From Pseudomonadota bacterium (GTDB lineage: Bacteria; Pseudomonadota; Gammaproteobacteria; Burkholderiales; Rhodocyclaceae): DNA of 37,159 nt. The translations under genes were made by a program, and so were the position numbers. The DNA lies in the NCBI GenBank assembly GCA_018261905.1, contig JAGTRU010000041.1, forward strand, positions 1 through 37,159, read 5' to 3'. The notes under the pieces were generated by a model. It saw nothing but the letters and a program-made list of their open reading frames with translations. It was not told where the DNA came from and did not search any database. This document shows positions 16,378-25,410 of this stretch, in pieces. Each line of letters begins with the position of its first letter. Within the stretch, counting starts at the first letter, position 1.

Positions 16378-16836
16378 ATGATCAAACTGACTATTAACGG
16401 CAAGGTGCACCAACTCGATGTGGCGCCCGATACGCCGCTGCTCTGGGCGCTGCGCGATAGCTTGCAGATGACCGGGACGAAATATGGCTGCGGCCAGGGG
16501 CTGTGCGGCGCCTGTACCGTGCATGTCGATGGCAAGCCGGTGCGCGCCTGTTCAACGCCGGTTTCGGCGGTCGTTGGCCACAAGATCAGGACCATCGAGA
16601 CGGTCGATGCCGAGCGCGTCGGCAAGGTTGTCCAGGAAGCCTGGCGCAAGCTCGATGTCGTGCAGTGCGGCTACTGCCAGTCCGGCCAGATCATGAGCGC
16701 CGTGGCGCTGCTCAGCCAGAACCGCAAGCCGAGCGATGCCGATATCGATACCGCCATGGCCGGCAACCTGTGCCGCTGCGCGACTTACGTGCGCATCCGC
16801 GCTGCCATCCACGAAGCCGCCAAAGCTTTGGCCTGA
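16378..16836 (+). CDS. iorA: Isoquinoline 1-oxidoreductase-type molybdenum hydroxylase, small [2Fe-2S] subunit
   Basis: This 152-aa subunit carries two [2Fe-2S] clusters of the xanthine oxidase family. The plant-ferredoxin-like cluster is in [20 protein letters not shown] and the second in CGYCQSGQ with a later GNLCRCATY. The length equals that of classical IorA. It passes electrons from the molybdenum centre to an external acceptor such as a cytochrome; no FAD subunit is present, as expected for the two-subunit type. The ATG at 16378 has a GAGGAG-type site upstream. It starts an operon with iorB, xdhC and mocA. The actual substrate (an N-heterocycle or aldehyde) is not deducible. Confidence 0.9.
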   Translation: MIKLTINGKVHQLDVAPDTPLLWALRDSLQMTGTKYGCGQGLCGACTVHVDGKPVRACSTPVSAVVGHKIRTIETVDAERVGKVVQEAWRKLDVVQCGYCQSGQIMSAVALLSQNRKPSDADIDTAMAGNLCRCATYVRIRAAIHEAAKALA

Positions 16837-16847
16837 GGAGTCTGAAC

Positions 16848-19046
16848 ATGAGCGAAATCATCATTGAAAACCTCAGCCGCCGCCGTTTCCTGCAAGGCAG
16901 CGCCGGCCTGACGCTGGGCTTTTGCCTGCCGGTGATGGCTGCCGGGGCCGCCGGAAAATCCGGCGTCGTCGCGGCCAGCCCGGCGAGCTTCGAGCCGAAT
17001 GCCTTTTTGCGCATCGGCGCCGACAACAGCGTGACCGTGATGTCTAAGCACCTCGAAATGGGGCAGGGCACCTACACCGGTCTGGCCACCATCCTGGCCG
17101 ACGAGCTCGATGCCGACTGGGCGCAGGTGCGCGTCGAAGGTGCCGCAGCCGATGCCAAGCGCTACAACAACACCTTCTGGGGCCCGGCCCAGGGTACCGG
17201 CGGCAGCACGGCGATGGCCAATTCCTGGGATCAGATGCGGAAGGCCGGGGCGAGCGGGCGGGCCATGCTGGTTTCGGCCGCCGCCAAGCGCTGGCAGGTT
17301 GGCGCGGCGGAGATTGTCGTGCGCGACGGCGTGGTCAGCCATGCCGGCAGCGGCCGTAAAGCGAGTTTTGGCGAACTGGCGCTCGATGCCGCCAATGAAG
17401 CCGTGCCGACCGAAGTCAAACTGAAAGACCCCAAGGAATTCCGTCTGATCGGCAAGCAGGCCAAGCGCAAGGACAGCGCGGCCAAGACCAACGGCACGGC
17501 GCAATTCACGCAGGACGTTTTCCTGCCCGGCATGCTGGTCGCCGTGGTCGCCCATCCGCCGCAGTTCGGCGCCACGGTGCAGTCCTTCGATGCGAGCAAG
17601 GCCAAGGCGATCAAGGGCGTCGTCGATGTCGTGCAGATTCCGCAGGGCGTTGCCGTGCTGGCCAGCGATACCTGGAGCGCCAAGAAAGGGCGCGATGCGC
17701 TGTCGGTGACCTGGGACGACAGCAAGGCTTTCAAGCTGGGCAGCGATGAAATTCTGGTCAAATACAAGGAAATGGCCAAAAAGCCCGGCCTGGTTGCCGC
17801 GAACAAGGGCGACACGGCAAAGACCTTTGCTGGCGCCGCCAAGGTGGTCAGCGCTTCTTTCGATTTCCCCTATCTCGCCCATGCCGCGATGGAGCCGATG
17901 AACTGCGTCGTCCACCTCAAGGCTGATAGCTGCGAGGTGTGGAATGGCGAGCAGTTCCAGACCGTCGACCAGGGTCGGGTCGCCGCGCTGTTCGGCCTCA
18001 AGCCGGAGCAGGTCAAGCTCAACATGCTCTACGCCGGCGGCAGCTTTGGGCGGCGGGCCTGCACCCAGTCGGATTACGTGCTGGAGGCGGCGCACATCGT
18101 CAAGGCGATCAACGGGCGCGCGCCGGTCAAGCTGGTCTGGCTGCGCGAAGACGACATGCGCGGCGGCTATTACCGGCCGCTCTTCCACCACGCGCTGGAA
18201 GCGGCGCTCGATGGCAGCGGCCAGCTGGTCGGCTGGCATCACCGGCTGGTCGGCCAGTCGATCATCGCAGGCTCGCCTTTCGAAGCCATGCTGGTCAAGG
18301 ATGGCATCGACCATGTGTCGGTCGAAGGCGCATCCAATCTGCCGTATGCGATTCCCAACCTGCTGGTCGATCTGCACACGCCGACCGATATCGGCGTGCC
18401 GGTGCTCTGGTGGCGCTCGGTCGGTTCTTCGCACACGGCCTACTCGACCGAGGTTTTCCTCGACCAGGTGGCGGCAGCGATGGGCAAGGACCCGGTGGCC
18501 CTGCGCCTCGAATTGCTGACCGAGCACCCCAAACACGCCGGCGTACTCAAGCTGGCGGCCGACAAAGCCAACTGGGGAACGCCGCTCAAGGCGGCGGCCG
18601 GCGAGCGGCGTGGGCGCGGCGTGGCGGTGCATGAATCCTTCAAATCCTTCGTCGCCCAGGTGGCCGAAGTGACGGTCAAGAAGGACGGCTCGATCAAGGT
18701 CGACCGCGTGGTGTGCGCGGTGGATTGCGGCACGGCGATCAATCCGGACAATATTCGCTCGCAGGTCGAAGGGGCCGTCGGCTTCGCGCTCTCGGCTGCC
18801 TTGCACGGCGAAATCACGCTCAAGGGCGGGCGTGTCGAGCAAGGTAATTTCGATACTTATCCGCCGCTGCGCATAGCCGAAATGCCGAAGATCGAGGTTC
18901 ATATCGTGCCGTCGACGGGCGCCCCGACCGGCATCGGCGAACCCGGTGTGCCGCCGCTGGCGCCGGCCGTGGCCAACGCCATCGCCGCCGCCACCGGCAA
19001 GTTCCTGCACAGGATGCCGTTCAATACTGCCGAGCTGGTGGCCTGA
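16848..19046 (+). CDS. iorB: Isoquinoline 1-oxidoreductase-type molybdenum hydroxylase, large Mo subunit
   Basis: This 732-aa molybdopterin-binding subunit hydroxylates its substrate using water. An N-terminal twin-arginine signal ([13 protein letters not shown], followed by a hydrophobic stretch ending about MAAGAAG) points to folded export to the periplasm together with IorA. Cofactor-binding blocks include [18 protein letters not shown], then GTGGST, GGSFGRR and the C-terminal [18 protein letters not shown]. Its Glu698 aligns with the catalytic base of the family. The ATG at 16848 has GAGGAG at 16834-16839 and was preferred over upstream in-frame extension inside iorA. The stop is one base before the xdhC start. 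Confidence 0.92.
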   Translation: MSEIIIENLSRRRFLQGSAGLTLGFCLPVMAAGAAGKSGVVAASPASFEPNAFLRIGADNSVTVMSKHLEMGQGTYTGLATILADELDADWAQVRVEGAAADAKRYNNTFWGPAQGTGGSTAMANSWDQMRKAGASGRAMLVSAAAKRWQVGAAEIVVRDGVVSHAGSGRKASFGELALDAANEAVPTEVKLKDPKEFRLIGKQAKRKDSAAKTNGTAQFTQDVFLPGMLVAVVAHPPQFGATVQSFDASKAKAIKGVVDVVQIPQGVAVLASDTWSAKKGRDALSVTWDDSKAFKLGSDEILVKYKEMAKKPGLVAANKGDTAKTFAGAAKVVSASFDFPYLAHAAMEPMNCVVHLKADSCEVWNGEQFQTVDQGRVAALFGLKPEQVKLNMLYAGGSFGRRACTQSDYVLEAAHIVKAINGRAPVKLVWLREDDMRGGYYRPLFHHALEAALDGSGQLVGWHHRLVGQSIIAGSPFEAMLVKDGIDHVSVEGASNLPYAIPNLLVDLHTPTDIGVPVLWWRSVGSSHTAYSTEVFLDQVAAAMGKDPVALRLELLTEHPKHAGVLKLAADKANWGTPLKAAAGERRGRGVAVHESFKSFVAQVAEVTVKKDGSIKVDRVVCAVDCGTAINPDNIRSQVEGAVGFALSAALHGEITLKGGRVEQGNFDTYPPLRIAEMPKIEVHIVPSTGAPTGIGEPGVPPLAPAVANAIAAATGKFLHRMPFNTAELVA

Positions 19047-19047
19047 C

Positions 19048-20055
19048 ATGGACAATCTGGACACGCAGGTTCTCGACGCCGCCCGCAAATGGGCGGCGGC
19101 CGGGCATCGCTTCGCGCTGATCACCGTTGCCCGGACCTGGGGTTCCGCCCCACGCCCGCCGGGCGCCTGGATGATCCTGCGTGACGACGGGCAGGTGCAG
19201 GGCTCGGTCTCCGGTGGCTGCATCGAGGATGACCTGATCCGCCGGGCGGCGGGTGGCGAGTTCACCGGCGAATTTGGCAACACAACGCCGCGCCTGTTGC
19301 GCTACGGCGTGACGGCCGACGAGGCGCATCGCTTCGGCCTGCCCTGCGGCGGCACGCTGGAACTGGTGCTCGAACCGGCGCCCGATGCCGACTTGCTCGA
19401 CCAGCTCGCCCAGCGCATCGGCACCGGCCAGCTGGTGCAGCGGCGGGTCGCGCTGGCCAGCGGTGCGGTCACTCTCGAAGGCGGCAGTGCCGGCGACAGC
19501 CAGCAGTGGGACGGCGAAACGCTGGTCACCCTGCACGGCCCGGCCTGGCGCTTGCTGATCATCGGCGCCGGGCAGATTTCGCGCTATCTGGCAAGCATGG
19601 CGCAGGCCCTCGGCTATCGCGTCTACATCTGCGATCCGCGCAGCGAATATGCCGACGGCTGGGATGTCCCCGGCACCGAGCGCATTGCCGCGATGCCCGA
19701 CGATGCGGTGACCGAACTCGGCCTTGACCCGCGCAGCGCGGTGGTGGCGCTGACCCACGACCCCAAGCTCGACGACATGGCGTTGCTCGAAGCGCTCAAG
19801 TCGCCGGCCTTCTACGTTGGCGCACTCGGTTCGCACGCCAACAACAGCAAACGCCGCGCCCGGCTGCTGCAGTATTTCGATCTCTCGCAGGCCGAGGTCG
19901 ACCGCCTGCACGGCCCGGTCGGCCTGCCCATCGGCAGCCGCACGCCGCCGGAAATCGCCGTCTCCATCCTGGCCGAAATGACGGCTGTCAAAAACGGGCA
20001 GAATTCGCGGTCGGCCGCGTCAGTCGCCGATCCCTACGCCTGCCGCGTCGCATGA
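19048..20055 (+). CDS. xdhC: XdhC/CoxI-family molybdenum cofactor insertion protein
   Basis: XdhC-type proteins bind the sulfurated cofactor and insert it into xanthine-oxidase-family enzymes. The product is 335 aa from the ATG at 19048. The N-terminal CoxI domain has VARTWGSAPRPPGAWM and GSVSGGCIEDDLI, and the C-terminal Rossmann-like domain begins LLIIGAGQISRYLA and includes VGALGSHANNSKRRARL. It starts one base after the iorB stop and overlaps mocA by 4 bp (ATGA), so translation is probably coupled. Context makes it the dedicated maturase of the IorAB enzyme. Confidence 0.92.
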   Translation: MDNLDTQVLDAARKWAAAGHRFALITVARTWGSAPRPPGAWMILRDDGQVQGSVSGGCIEDDLIRRAAGGEFTGEFGNTTPRLLRYGVTADEAHRFGLPCGGTLELVLEPAPDADLLDQLAQRIGTGQLVQRRVALASGAVTLEGGSAGDSQQWDGETLVTLHGPAWRLLIIGAGQISRYLASMAQALGYRVYICDPRSEYADGWDVPGTERIAAMPDDAVTELGLDPRSAVVALTHDPKLDDMALLEALKSPAFYVGALGSHANNSKRRARLLQYFDLSQAEVDRLHGPVGLPIGSRTPPEIAVSILAEMTAVKNGQNSRSAASVADPYACRVA

Positions 20056-20642
20056 AGCAGATTGTCGGCATTTTGCTGGCGGCGGGCAGCAGCCGGCGCT
20101 TCGGTGCCGACAAGCGCCTGCACCGGCTGGCCGACGGCACCCCGATGGCGCTTGCCGCGGCCCGGCGCCTGGCGAAAGCCTGCCGGCGCAGCATTGTCGT
20201 CATTCGCCCGGGAGATGACGCACTGGCCGCCCTGTTCGCGGCAGAAGGGCTGGAAACCGTCGTTTGCGACGCGGCGGAGCAGGGCATGGGCCATAGTCTG
20301 AGCCGCGGCATCGCCGCCAGCGCCGACGCTGACGGCTGGCTGCTTGCCCTGGCCGACATGCCCTTCATCGAAGCGGCCAGCTACCAGGCCGTAGTGGCGG
20401 CACTGCAAAACGGTGCCCATCTCGCCCGGCCCAGCTATCAGGGAAAATCCGGCCACCCGGTCGGCTTTGCCAGCAACTACCTTGCCGATTTGCTCGCCCT
20501 GACCGGCGATCAAGGCGGCAAGGCCATTCTCGAGGCTCACCCGGCCGACCTGCAGCTCTGCCCGGTAGCGGATCCGGGCGTGCTCAAGGACATCGATCAA
20601 CTGTCTGTGCGCGGCTCAAAGTATGCGGGCGCACATGCGTGA
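20052..20642 (+). CDS. mocA: MocA-like molybdenum cofactor cytidylyltransferase
   Basis: This 196-aa MobA/MocA-type nucleotidyltransferase begins with the signature GILLAAGSSRRFGADKRL. The magnesium-binding acidic motif is LALADMPF, and the typical SGHPVGF follows. MocA transfers CMP onto molybdopterin to give the cytosine dinucleotide form used by xanthine-oxidase-family enzymes with a single-domain Mo subunit, which suits IorAB. The 4-bp overlap with xdhC places it last in the operon. A MobA-like (GMP) activity cannot be fully excluded, but the neighbours favour MocA. Confidence 0.88.
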   Translation: MKQIVGILLAAGSSRRFGADKRLHRLADGTPMALAAARRLAKACRRSIVVIRPGDDALAALFAAEGLETVVCDAAEQGMGHSLSRGIAASADADGWLLALADMPFIEAASYQAVVAALQNGAHLARPSYQGKSGHPVGFASNYLADLLALTGDQGGKAILEAHPADLQLCPVADPGVLKDIDQLSVRGSKYAGAHA

Positions 20643-21122
20643 GCGGTCGGAGTTCGCCAACATCGGCGGCAAAATGCTGCAAGTCTGGAAGGCCGGGATC
20701 AACGACTCGTTGCGCTTCGAAGACTCTGCATCCGAGAGCGGTGGGGAACAAGCTGGGCAGTCTTGACACAACTCGCTTGTTTGGTCGCTCGAAGGGAAAA
20801 GAGCACGCGAGGGTTCGTCCTGGGAATACTGACACTCTGCCGTTCTCTTGCCTGTCCTGGATTAAACCTTGAAACCTCAGTTGGCCGCTTATCCATCTCA
20901 GGCAAGCCGCATGGGCACTGACTTTTGTGTCTTCGAGGTGGTTCACCCAAAAGGTGAGAGCGCTACGCGGTCGCTGGCACGTCTGGTCGGGCGCCCGGCT
21001 TTGTCGCTCCTTCTTGCAGGCATGAGCCTGCCGCGTCGTCGCTTCGCGCCGGCCATCCCGCCCAAACGCACCAACAGCCGCGTCCAACTGAGGTTTCAAG
21101 GTTAAAACGGCCGTCGGCCGGC
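20643..21122. other. Non-coding stretch with MITE-like element
   Basis: These 480 bp lie between mocA and the DUF2721 gene. The first part (20643-20860) has short open frames on both strands, none recognised. The second part (20862-21106) is bounded by inverted repeats and described separately. Neither looks like a working gene. Confidence 0.6.
20862..21106. mobile_element. MITE-like element with about 20-25-bp terminal inverted repeats
   Basis: AACCTTGAAACCTCAGTTGG at 20865-20884 is exactly inverted at 21084-21103, and the match continues imperfectly for a few bases inward (CGC after one mismatch). The 245-bp interior encodes no transposase. It contains small hairpins, for example GCAGGC-ATGA-GCCTGC at 21016-21031. 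TTAA stands at both outer ends, but this may belong to the repeats rather than be a target duplication. A non-autonomous element or a large repeat hairpin both fit. Confidence 0.5.
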
Positions 21123-21542
21123 TCAGCGAGAGCCTGTACTGACCGCCAGATAGATTTCCCGCAGCAGCAGGGTCAGGGCGGCAATCATCGAGCCCATGGC
21201 CAGGATGAAGAATCCGGCGACCAGCCGCGCCAGGTCGACCGCGACCAGGGCGCCCAGAAAGGCGCCGGCGACGACAAGGCAAACCAGCAGGGCGGCAATT
21301 ACGGCGAACAAGATGGCCAGGTAGATGAGGTGGCGGCGCTTTGCCAAGAGCAATAGTTCCTCGTTATCCGCCATGGAGCTCTTGCCGCTGCTCTGCCTCT
21401 CGGTCACCACCCGACGTCGGTCGACGATTCGGCCGAGGCGGGTATTCATTGCCCCAATCAATGTCGAGATCGCGGTGAGGAGGAATACCGGTGCGACAGA
21501 AAGCTGGATGACATGGGCTATATCGGTGAGATGGGTTTCCAT
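21123..21542 (-). CDS. DUF2721 membrane protein
   Basis: The product is 139 aa from the ATG at 21540-21542, beginning METHLTDIAHVIQLSVAPVF. The pattern of a short N-terminal hydrophobic helix, then NTRLGRIVDRRR, a charged linker and two or three further membrane helices (YLAILFAVIAALLVCLVVAG; LARLVAGFFILAMGSMIAAL) fits DUF2721, a family of unknown function in the inner membrane. Upstream in-frame codons back to 21686 lack membrane-protein character and a start signal, so the shorter form is preferred. It stands alone, divergent from the patatin-like gene. Confidence 0.75.
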   Translation of the reverse strand: METHLTDIAHVIQLSVAPVFLLTAISTLIGAMNTRLGRIVDRRRVVTERQSSGKSSMADNEELLLLAKRRHLIYLAILFAVIAALLVCLVVAGAFLGALVAVDLARLVAGFFILAMGSMIAALTLLLREIYLAVSTGSR

Positions 21543-21817
21543 GAGTCTTGGTCGATTCGTTTGGGTGGTTAAGCAGACGACGGGATTGGGCGATCCGATC
21601 TTCGTTTGCCACCAGGAAATTGGCGGTACCGACAGTGTTCCAGATAATACGCGAGACATCCCACGCAGCCGCGGGCCAGTTGTCAAATCGAGTGATTTGG
21701 CTACCTGCCTCGGGTCGCTTGCTGAAAGAATGGTTCCGGGATTTTTCGGCGAATAATCGGGGTCGTAAGCGGGGGCCGGATGTACAGTTAGCAGTCACTT
21801 CCTAGAGGAGCCCAGCC

Positions 21818-22711
21818 TTGAAAAATCGGCATCCCCGTATCGGTCTTGCCTTGGGTAGCGGTTCGGCCAGAGGCTGGTCACATATCGGCGTGATCAGGGT
21901 TCTCGAAGAGGCCGGCATTTCACCCGAAATCGTCTGCGGTACCTCGATCGGTTCGCTGGTCGGGGCGGTCTATGCGGCCGGGAAACTGGATAGCCTGGAG
22001 CTTTGGGTAAAAGAACTGAATTGGCAGGGGGTGGTCGGCTTGCTCGACCTGAAAATGGGTGGCGGGCTGATTGAAGGCAGCAAGCTGGTCGGCTTCCTGC
22101 GCCAGCAGTTGGATGATCAGGGTATCGAGCAGTTGGCGAAATCCTTCGCCTGCGTCGCGACCGACCTGGCCAACGGGCGCGAGATATGGCTGCGCGAGGG
22201 GCCGGTGGTCGATGCCGTGCGCGCCTCGCTGGCCTTGCCCGGGCTGTTTCGGCCGGTGTGGCGGGAAGGGCAGTTGCTGGTCGATGGCGGCCTGGTCAAT
22301 CCGGTGCCGGTTTCCTTGTGCCGGGCGATGGGGGCCGATATCGTCATCGCCGTCGATCTCAACTGGGATTTGCTCGGCCAACGGCAACGGATCGCCAGTG
22401 CCGCCCAGTCGAGCGAGGTGCCGGCAAACAACGGCAAGTTCAATGCCCTGCTCGCCAAGCTCCGGCCGTCGGCCTGGCTGGGCGGCGAGGCCAATATGCC
22501 GTCGATGCTCGACGTGGTGAGCACCAGCCTCAATATCATGCAGGTCCGCATCAGCCAAAGCCGTTTGGCCGGCGAGCCGGCTGACGCGATCATTCGTCCG
22601 AAACTGCCGGGCATTGCGGCACTCGATTTTCACCGGGCCGAGATCGCCATTTCCGAGGGGGCGCGCGCTGCCCGGCATGCTTTGCCGTTCATCAAGGAAC
22701 TGCTCGGCTAG
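21818..22711 (+). CDS. Patatin-like phospholipase (RssA-type)
   Basis: This 297-aa serine lipase-fold protein belongs to the bacterial NTE/RssA group. The oxyanion-hole motif GSGSARGWSHIGV is at about residues 13-25, the nucleophile Ser43 lies in GTSIG, and the catalytic Asp156 is in the DGG motif. It probably hydrolyses acyl chains from phospholipids in the cytoplasm or at the inner membrane; the physiological substrate is unknown for most members. The start is TTG at 21818 with a strong GAGGAG site at 21805-21810. There is no signal peptide. Confidence 0.9.
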   Translation: MKNRHPRIGLALGSGSARGWSHIGVIRVLEEAGISPEIVCGTSIGSLVGAVYAAGKLDSLELWVKELNWQGVVGLLDLKMGGGLIEGSKLVGFLRQQLDDQGIEQLAKSFACVATDLANGREIWLREGPVVDAVRASLALPGLFRPVWREGQLLVDGGLVNPVPVSLCRAMGADIVIAVDLNWDLLGQRQRIASAAQSSEVPANNGKFNALLAKLRPSAWLGGEANMPSMLDVVSTSLNIMQVRISQSRLAGEPADAIIRPKLPGIAALDFHRAEIAISEGARAARHALPFIKELLG

Positions 22712-22798
22712 GTTGGGCGCGATCGGGAACGATGGAAATCGGGAAGGCAGAGATATCATCTCGGCTTTTGATTCAGCTCATACGATCAAGGGTATGCC

Positions 22799-24181
22799 GT
22801 GTCAGCAAGCGGGGAATTAGCCAAGGAATCTCTCGGGGCCTTCGAGTCGGCCATCATGGGCATTGCCGGCACGGCGCCGGCCTTCAGCGTTGCCGTTACG
22901 ACGGCGGCAATCGTCGCTTCGGTCGGCGTTCTCTCGGTGGGCAGCATTCTCTATTGCGGCCTGATCATGTTCGGCATCATGCTGGCCTTCTTCCACCTGA
23001 GCGAGATCACGCCGCACGCGGGCGCTGCCTACGCCTGGGTCGGGCATGTTTTCGGGCGGACCTGGGGCTTCTTTACCGGCTGGGGGCTGCTCGTCGCATC
23101 GATTTTTTTCATGGTCTCGGCGACCATCCCGGCCGCCACCTCGACGCTGGTGCTGATTGCCCCGGAACTGGTCGAAAACACCGTCTGGGTAACCAGCGTT
23201 GCCGCCATCTGGCTGACTTTGGTAACCATCGTCGTGACCAAGGGCATCAAGCATGCGAGCTATGCGCAATTGATCCTCACCGGGATTGAAACGCTGGTCG
23301 TCTTTGCCCTGATCATCGCGGCATTTGTCCAGTATGGCGGTCGGCCGGCGCACACCCCGTCGATCATCTGGTTTTCCCCCTTTTCATTCACGCCGCAGTT
23401 GTTCGCCACCGGCGCCCTGACCGCGATATTTTTCTACTGGGGTTGGGATGTCACGATGAATCTCAGCGAGGAGAGCAAGACGGGCGACGGCGGTCAGCCG
23501 CACTCGGCCAGTCGGGGGGCGTTCTGGGCGATGGTCAACCTGATCCTGTTTTTCATCATCATGATGATCGTCGTGCTGATCGTGCTGAGCGACGAGGAAA
23601 TCGCCCGGGCCAACACCAATGTGCTCTACGCCATCGCCAACAAGCTGTTTCCCGCACCCTGGAATTACCTGGCGGTGCTGTCTACCATCCTGAGCACCGT
23701 CGGCACCATCGAAACGCAGATTCTGCAATTCAGTCGCAGCATGTTTGCCATGGCCCGCGACGAAATGCTGCATCCGCGCTATGCCAAGATCCACCGCGAG
23801 TGGCAAACGCCGTGGGTGGCGACGGCGGTGATCTGGTTGCTGGGCGTGTTGCTGTTGTTCGCCTCGTCGTATATGCCATCGGTCAAGACAATTCTCGAAA
23901 GCTCGATCCTGGCCATCGGCTTCCAGATTTGTTTTTACATGAGCCTGGCCGGCTTCGCCTGCGCCTGGCACTACCGGGCGCAGTTGCGGGGCAGCCTCTA
24001 CAGCGCCGTTTCCTATGTGTTGTGGCCCTTGCTGGCGGCGCTGTTCATGGTATTCATCGCGCTCTACAGTATTCCGACCTTCGACACGATTACCAACATC
24101 CTCGGGGTCGGCGGCTTACTCATCGGCTTTATTCCCCTGTTTCTGGGCAGCCTGCGGCGGAGCAGCGTGGCGACCGGTTGA
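22799..24181 (+). CDS. APC-family amino acid/polyamine permease
   Basis: This 460-aa integral membrane protein has about 12 hydrophobic helices. It begins with the APC pattern LGAFESAIMGIAGTAPAFSV, where the unwound first helix of the fold contacts the substrate, and has HAGAAYAWVGHVFG in the second/third helix region. It would import amino acids or related amines by ion coupling. The start is GTG at 22799 with AAGGG about 7 bases upstream. It converges on the FemAB-like gene with only 3 bp between stop codons. Specificity cannot be read from the sequence. Confidence 0.88.
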   Translation: MSASGELAKESLGAFESAIMGIAGTAPAFSVAVTTAAIVASVGVLSVGSILYCGLIMFGIMLAFFHLSEITPHAGAAYAWVGHVFGRTWGFFTGWGLLVASIFFMVSATIPAATSTLVLIAPELVENTVWVTSVAAIWLTLVTIVVTKGIKHASYAQLILTGIETLVVFALIIAAFVQYGGRPAHTPSIIWFSPFSFTPQLFATGALTAIFFYWGWDVTMNLSEESKTGDGGQPHSASRGAFWAMVNLILFFIIMMIVVLIVLSDEEIARANTNVLYAIANKLFPAPWNYLAVLSTILSTVGTIETQILQFSRSMFAMARDEMLHPRYAKIHREWQTPWVATAVIWLLGVLLLFASSYMPSVKTILESSILAIGFQICFYMSLAGFACAWHYRAQLRGSLYSAVSYVLWPLLAALFMVFIALYSIPTFDTITNILGVGGLLIGFIPLFLGSLRRSSVATG

Positions 24182-24184
24182 GCG

Positions 24185-25348
24185 CTAGCTTGTCGTGAGC
24201 TCTCCCGTTTTGCGAAAAGGCAAGTGGCTGGCGGTTTCTGCGGCGTAGGTCAGGATCGCCTGGTGATGGCGTTCGAGATATTGCCCGAGCAGTTGGCGCA
24301 TGCGCCGGTCTTCGATCCAGTGGCAGGAGCGCACGATGGTCGGCGCGAAGCCGCGCGCCACCTTGTGTTCGCCGCCGGCCCCGGGCTCGAAGGTCTTGAG
24401 GCCGTGGCGCAGGCAATAGGCGATGCCCTGGTAGAAGCAGAGTTCGAAATGCAGGCTGTGTTGGGCGCTGCTGCTCCCCCAGTAGCGGCCATACAGGGTG
24501 TCGGCGCTGCGGAAACAGATCGAGACGGCAACCGGCCGGCCGCCGTCGCGGGCGATGAATAGCACCATCCGGCGGCCCAGCGTGGTCGCCAGCTCGGCTA
24601 GGCAGGCGGCGGAGAAGGCGGCGTAGTTGCCGTATTTGTCGAAGGTCGAGGCATACAGGCGGTGCAGGGTCGGCCATTCTTCGGCGGCGATTTCGTCGCC
24701 GTGGCGAACTTCGATCTGCAGTCCACTGTCGGCGACCCGGCGACGTTCGGCTTTGACCTTGCGCCGCTTCTCCGCTGGGAAGGCGCCGAGGAAACCGTCG
24801 AAATCGCCGTAGTCGCGGTCGTGCCAATGAAATTGCACGTCGTGGCTGACCAGCAGGCCGTGGGCGGCGAGGATTTCGACTTCATCGGCGGCGGGCAGGG
24901 CGACATGCCATGAAGAAAGGCGATTGCTCGCCACCCAATCCTTGATCGTTTCGATCAGGCATCGGCGGGTCGCCCCGCTTTCGTCGCCGGCCCCGACCAG
25001 CAGCCGGGGGCCGCCGGCCGGGGTGTGGGGCAGGGCGCTCAACAGCTTCGGGTAATACGGCTTGCCCAGTTGCTGGTAGGCGCTGGCCCACGACCAGTCG
25101 CCAATAAAGTCGCCATGCGAGTTGCTCTTGATATAGCTCGGCACGATGCCCTGCCCATTCTCCCCGCCGGCCCCGGCCAGCCAGTGCCGGGCCTGCCAGC
25201 CGCAGGCTGGGCCGGCGCTGGCGTGGCGCTCGAGAATGGCGAAAAAATCGGCATTGAGAAATGGGTGTCCGGGCGGACTCAATTTCTCCCAGGCGCCGCG
25301 CGGGATCGATTCGGCGGCACTTACGGCGGTCACGGCGGCTGCGGTCAT
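24185..25348 (-). CDS. FemAB-like GNAT N-acyltransferase (DUF482 type)
   Basis: The 387-aa protein belongs to the FemAB_like/peptidogalycan-type GNAT group widespread in proteobacteria. Recognisable segments are PFLNADFFAILERHASAGP, then YIKSNSHGDFIGDWSWA, a middle FPAEKRRKVKAERRRV, and the acyl-CoA-fold region FIARDGGRPVAVSICFRS with LKTFEPGAGGEHKVARGF. Characterised relatives are few; a role in modifying a peptide or cell-envelope amine is a family-level guess. It lies 62 bp from the LysR gene on the same strand, so they could share a transcript. Confidence 0.82.
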   Translation of the reverse strand: MTAAAVTAVSAAESIPRGAWEKLSPPGHPFLNADFFAILERHASAGPACGWQARHWLAGAGGENGQGIVPSYIKSNSHGDFIGDWSWASAYQQLGKPYYPKLLSALPHTPAGGPRLLVGAGDESGATRRCLIETIKDWVASNRLSSWHVALPAADEVEILAAHGLLVSHDVQFHWHDRDYGDFDGFLGAFPAEKRRKVKAERRRVADSGLQIEVRHGDEIAAEEWPTLHRLYASTFDKYGNYAAFSAACLAELATTLGRRMVLFIARDGGRPVAVSICFRSADTLYGRYWGSSSAQHSLHFELCFYQGIAYCLRHGLKTFEPGAGGEHKVARGFAPTIVRSCHWIEDRRMRQLLGQYLERHHQAILTYAAETASHLPFRKTGELTTS

Positions 25349-25410
25349 GGTCTCGGAGGGGGCGAAAGAGACTGGTCAGAGCGCCTGCGGGGCGGTCGGT
25401 TCCGGCTAAT

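Noticed and set aside
16785..19283. 832-aa open frame antisense to iorB
   Set aside because: It is a shadow of codon bias in iorB/xdhC; no domain is recognisable and it spans several real gene boundaries.
20584..21282. 232-aa minus-strand frame across the MITE-like region
   Set aside because: It runs from inside the DUF2721 gene through both inverted repeats into mocA antisense; low-complexity Arg-rich content suggests no real protein.
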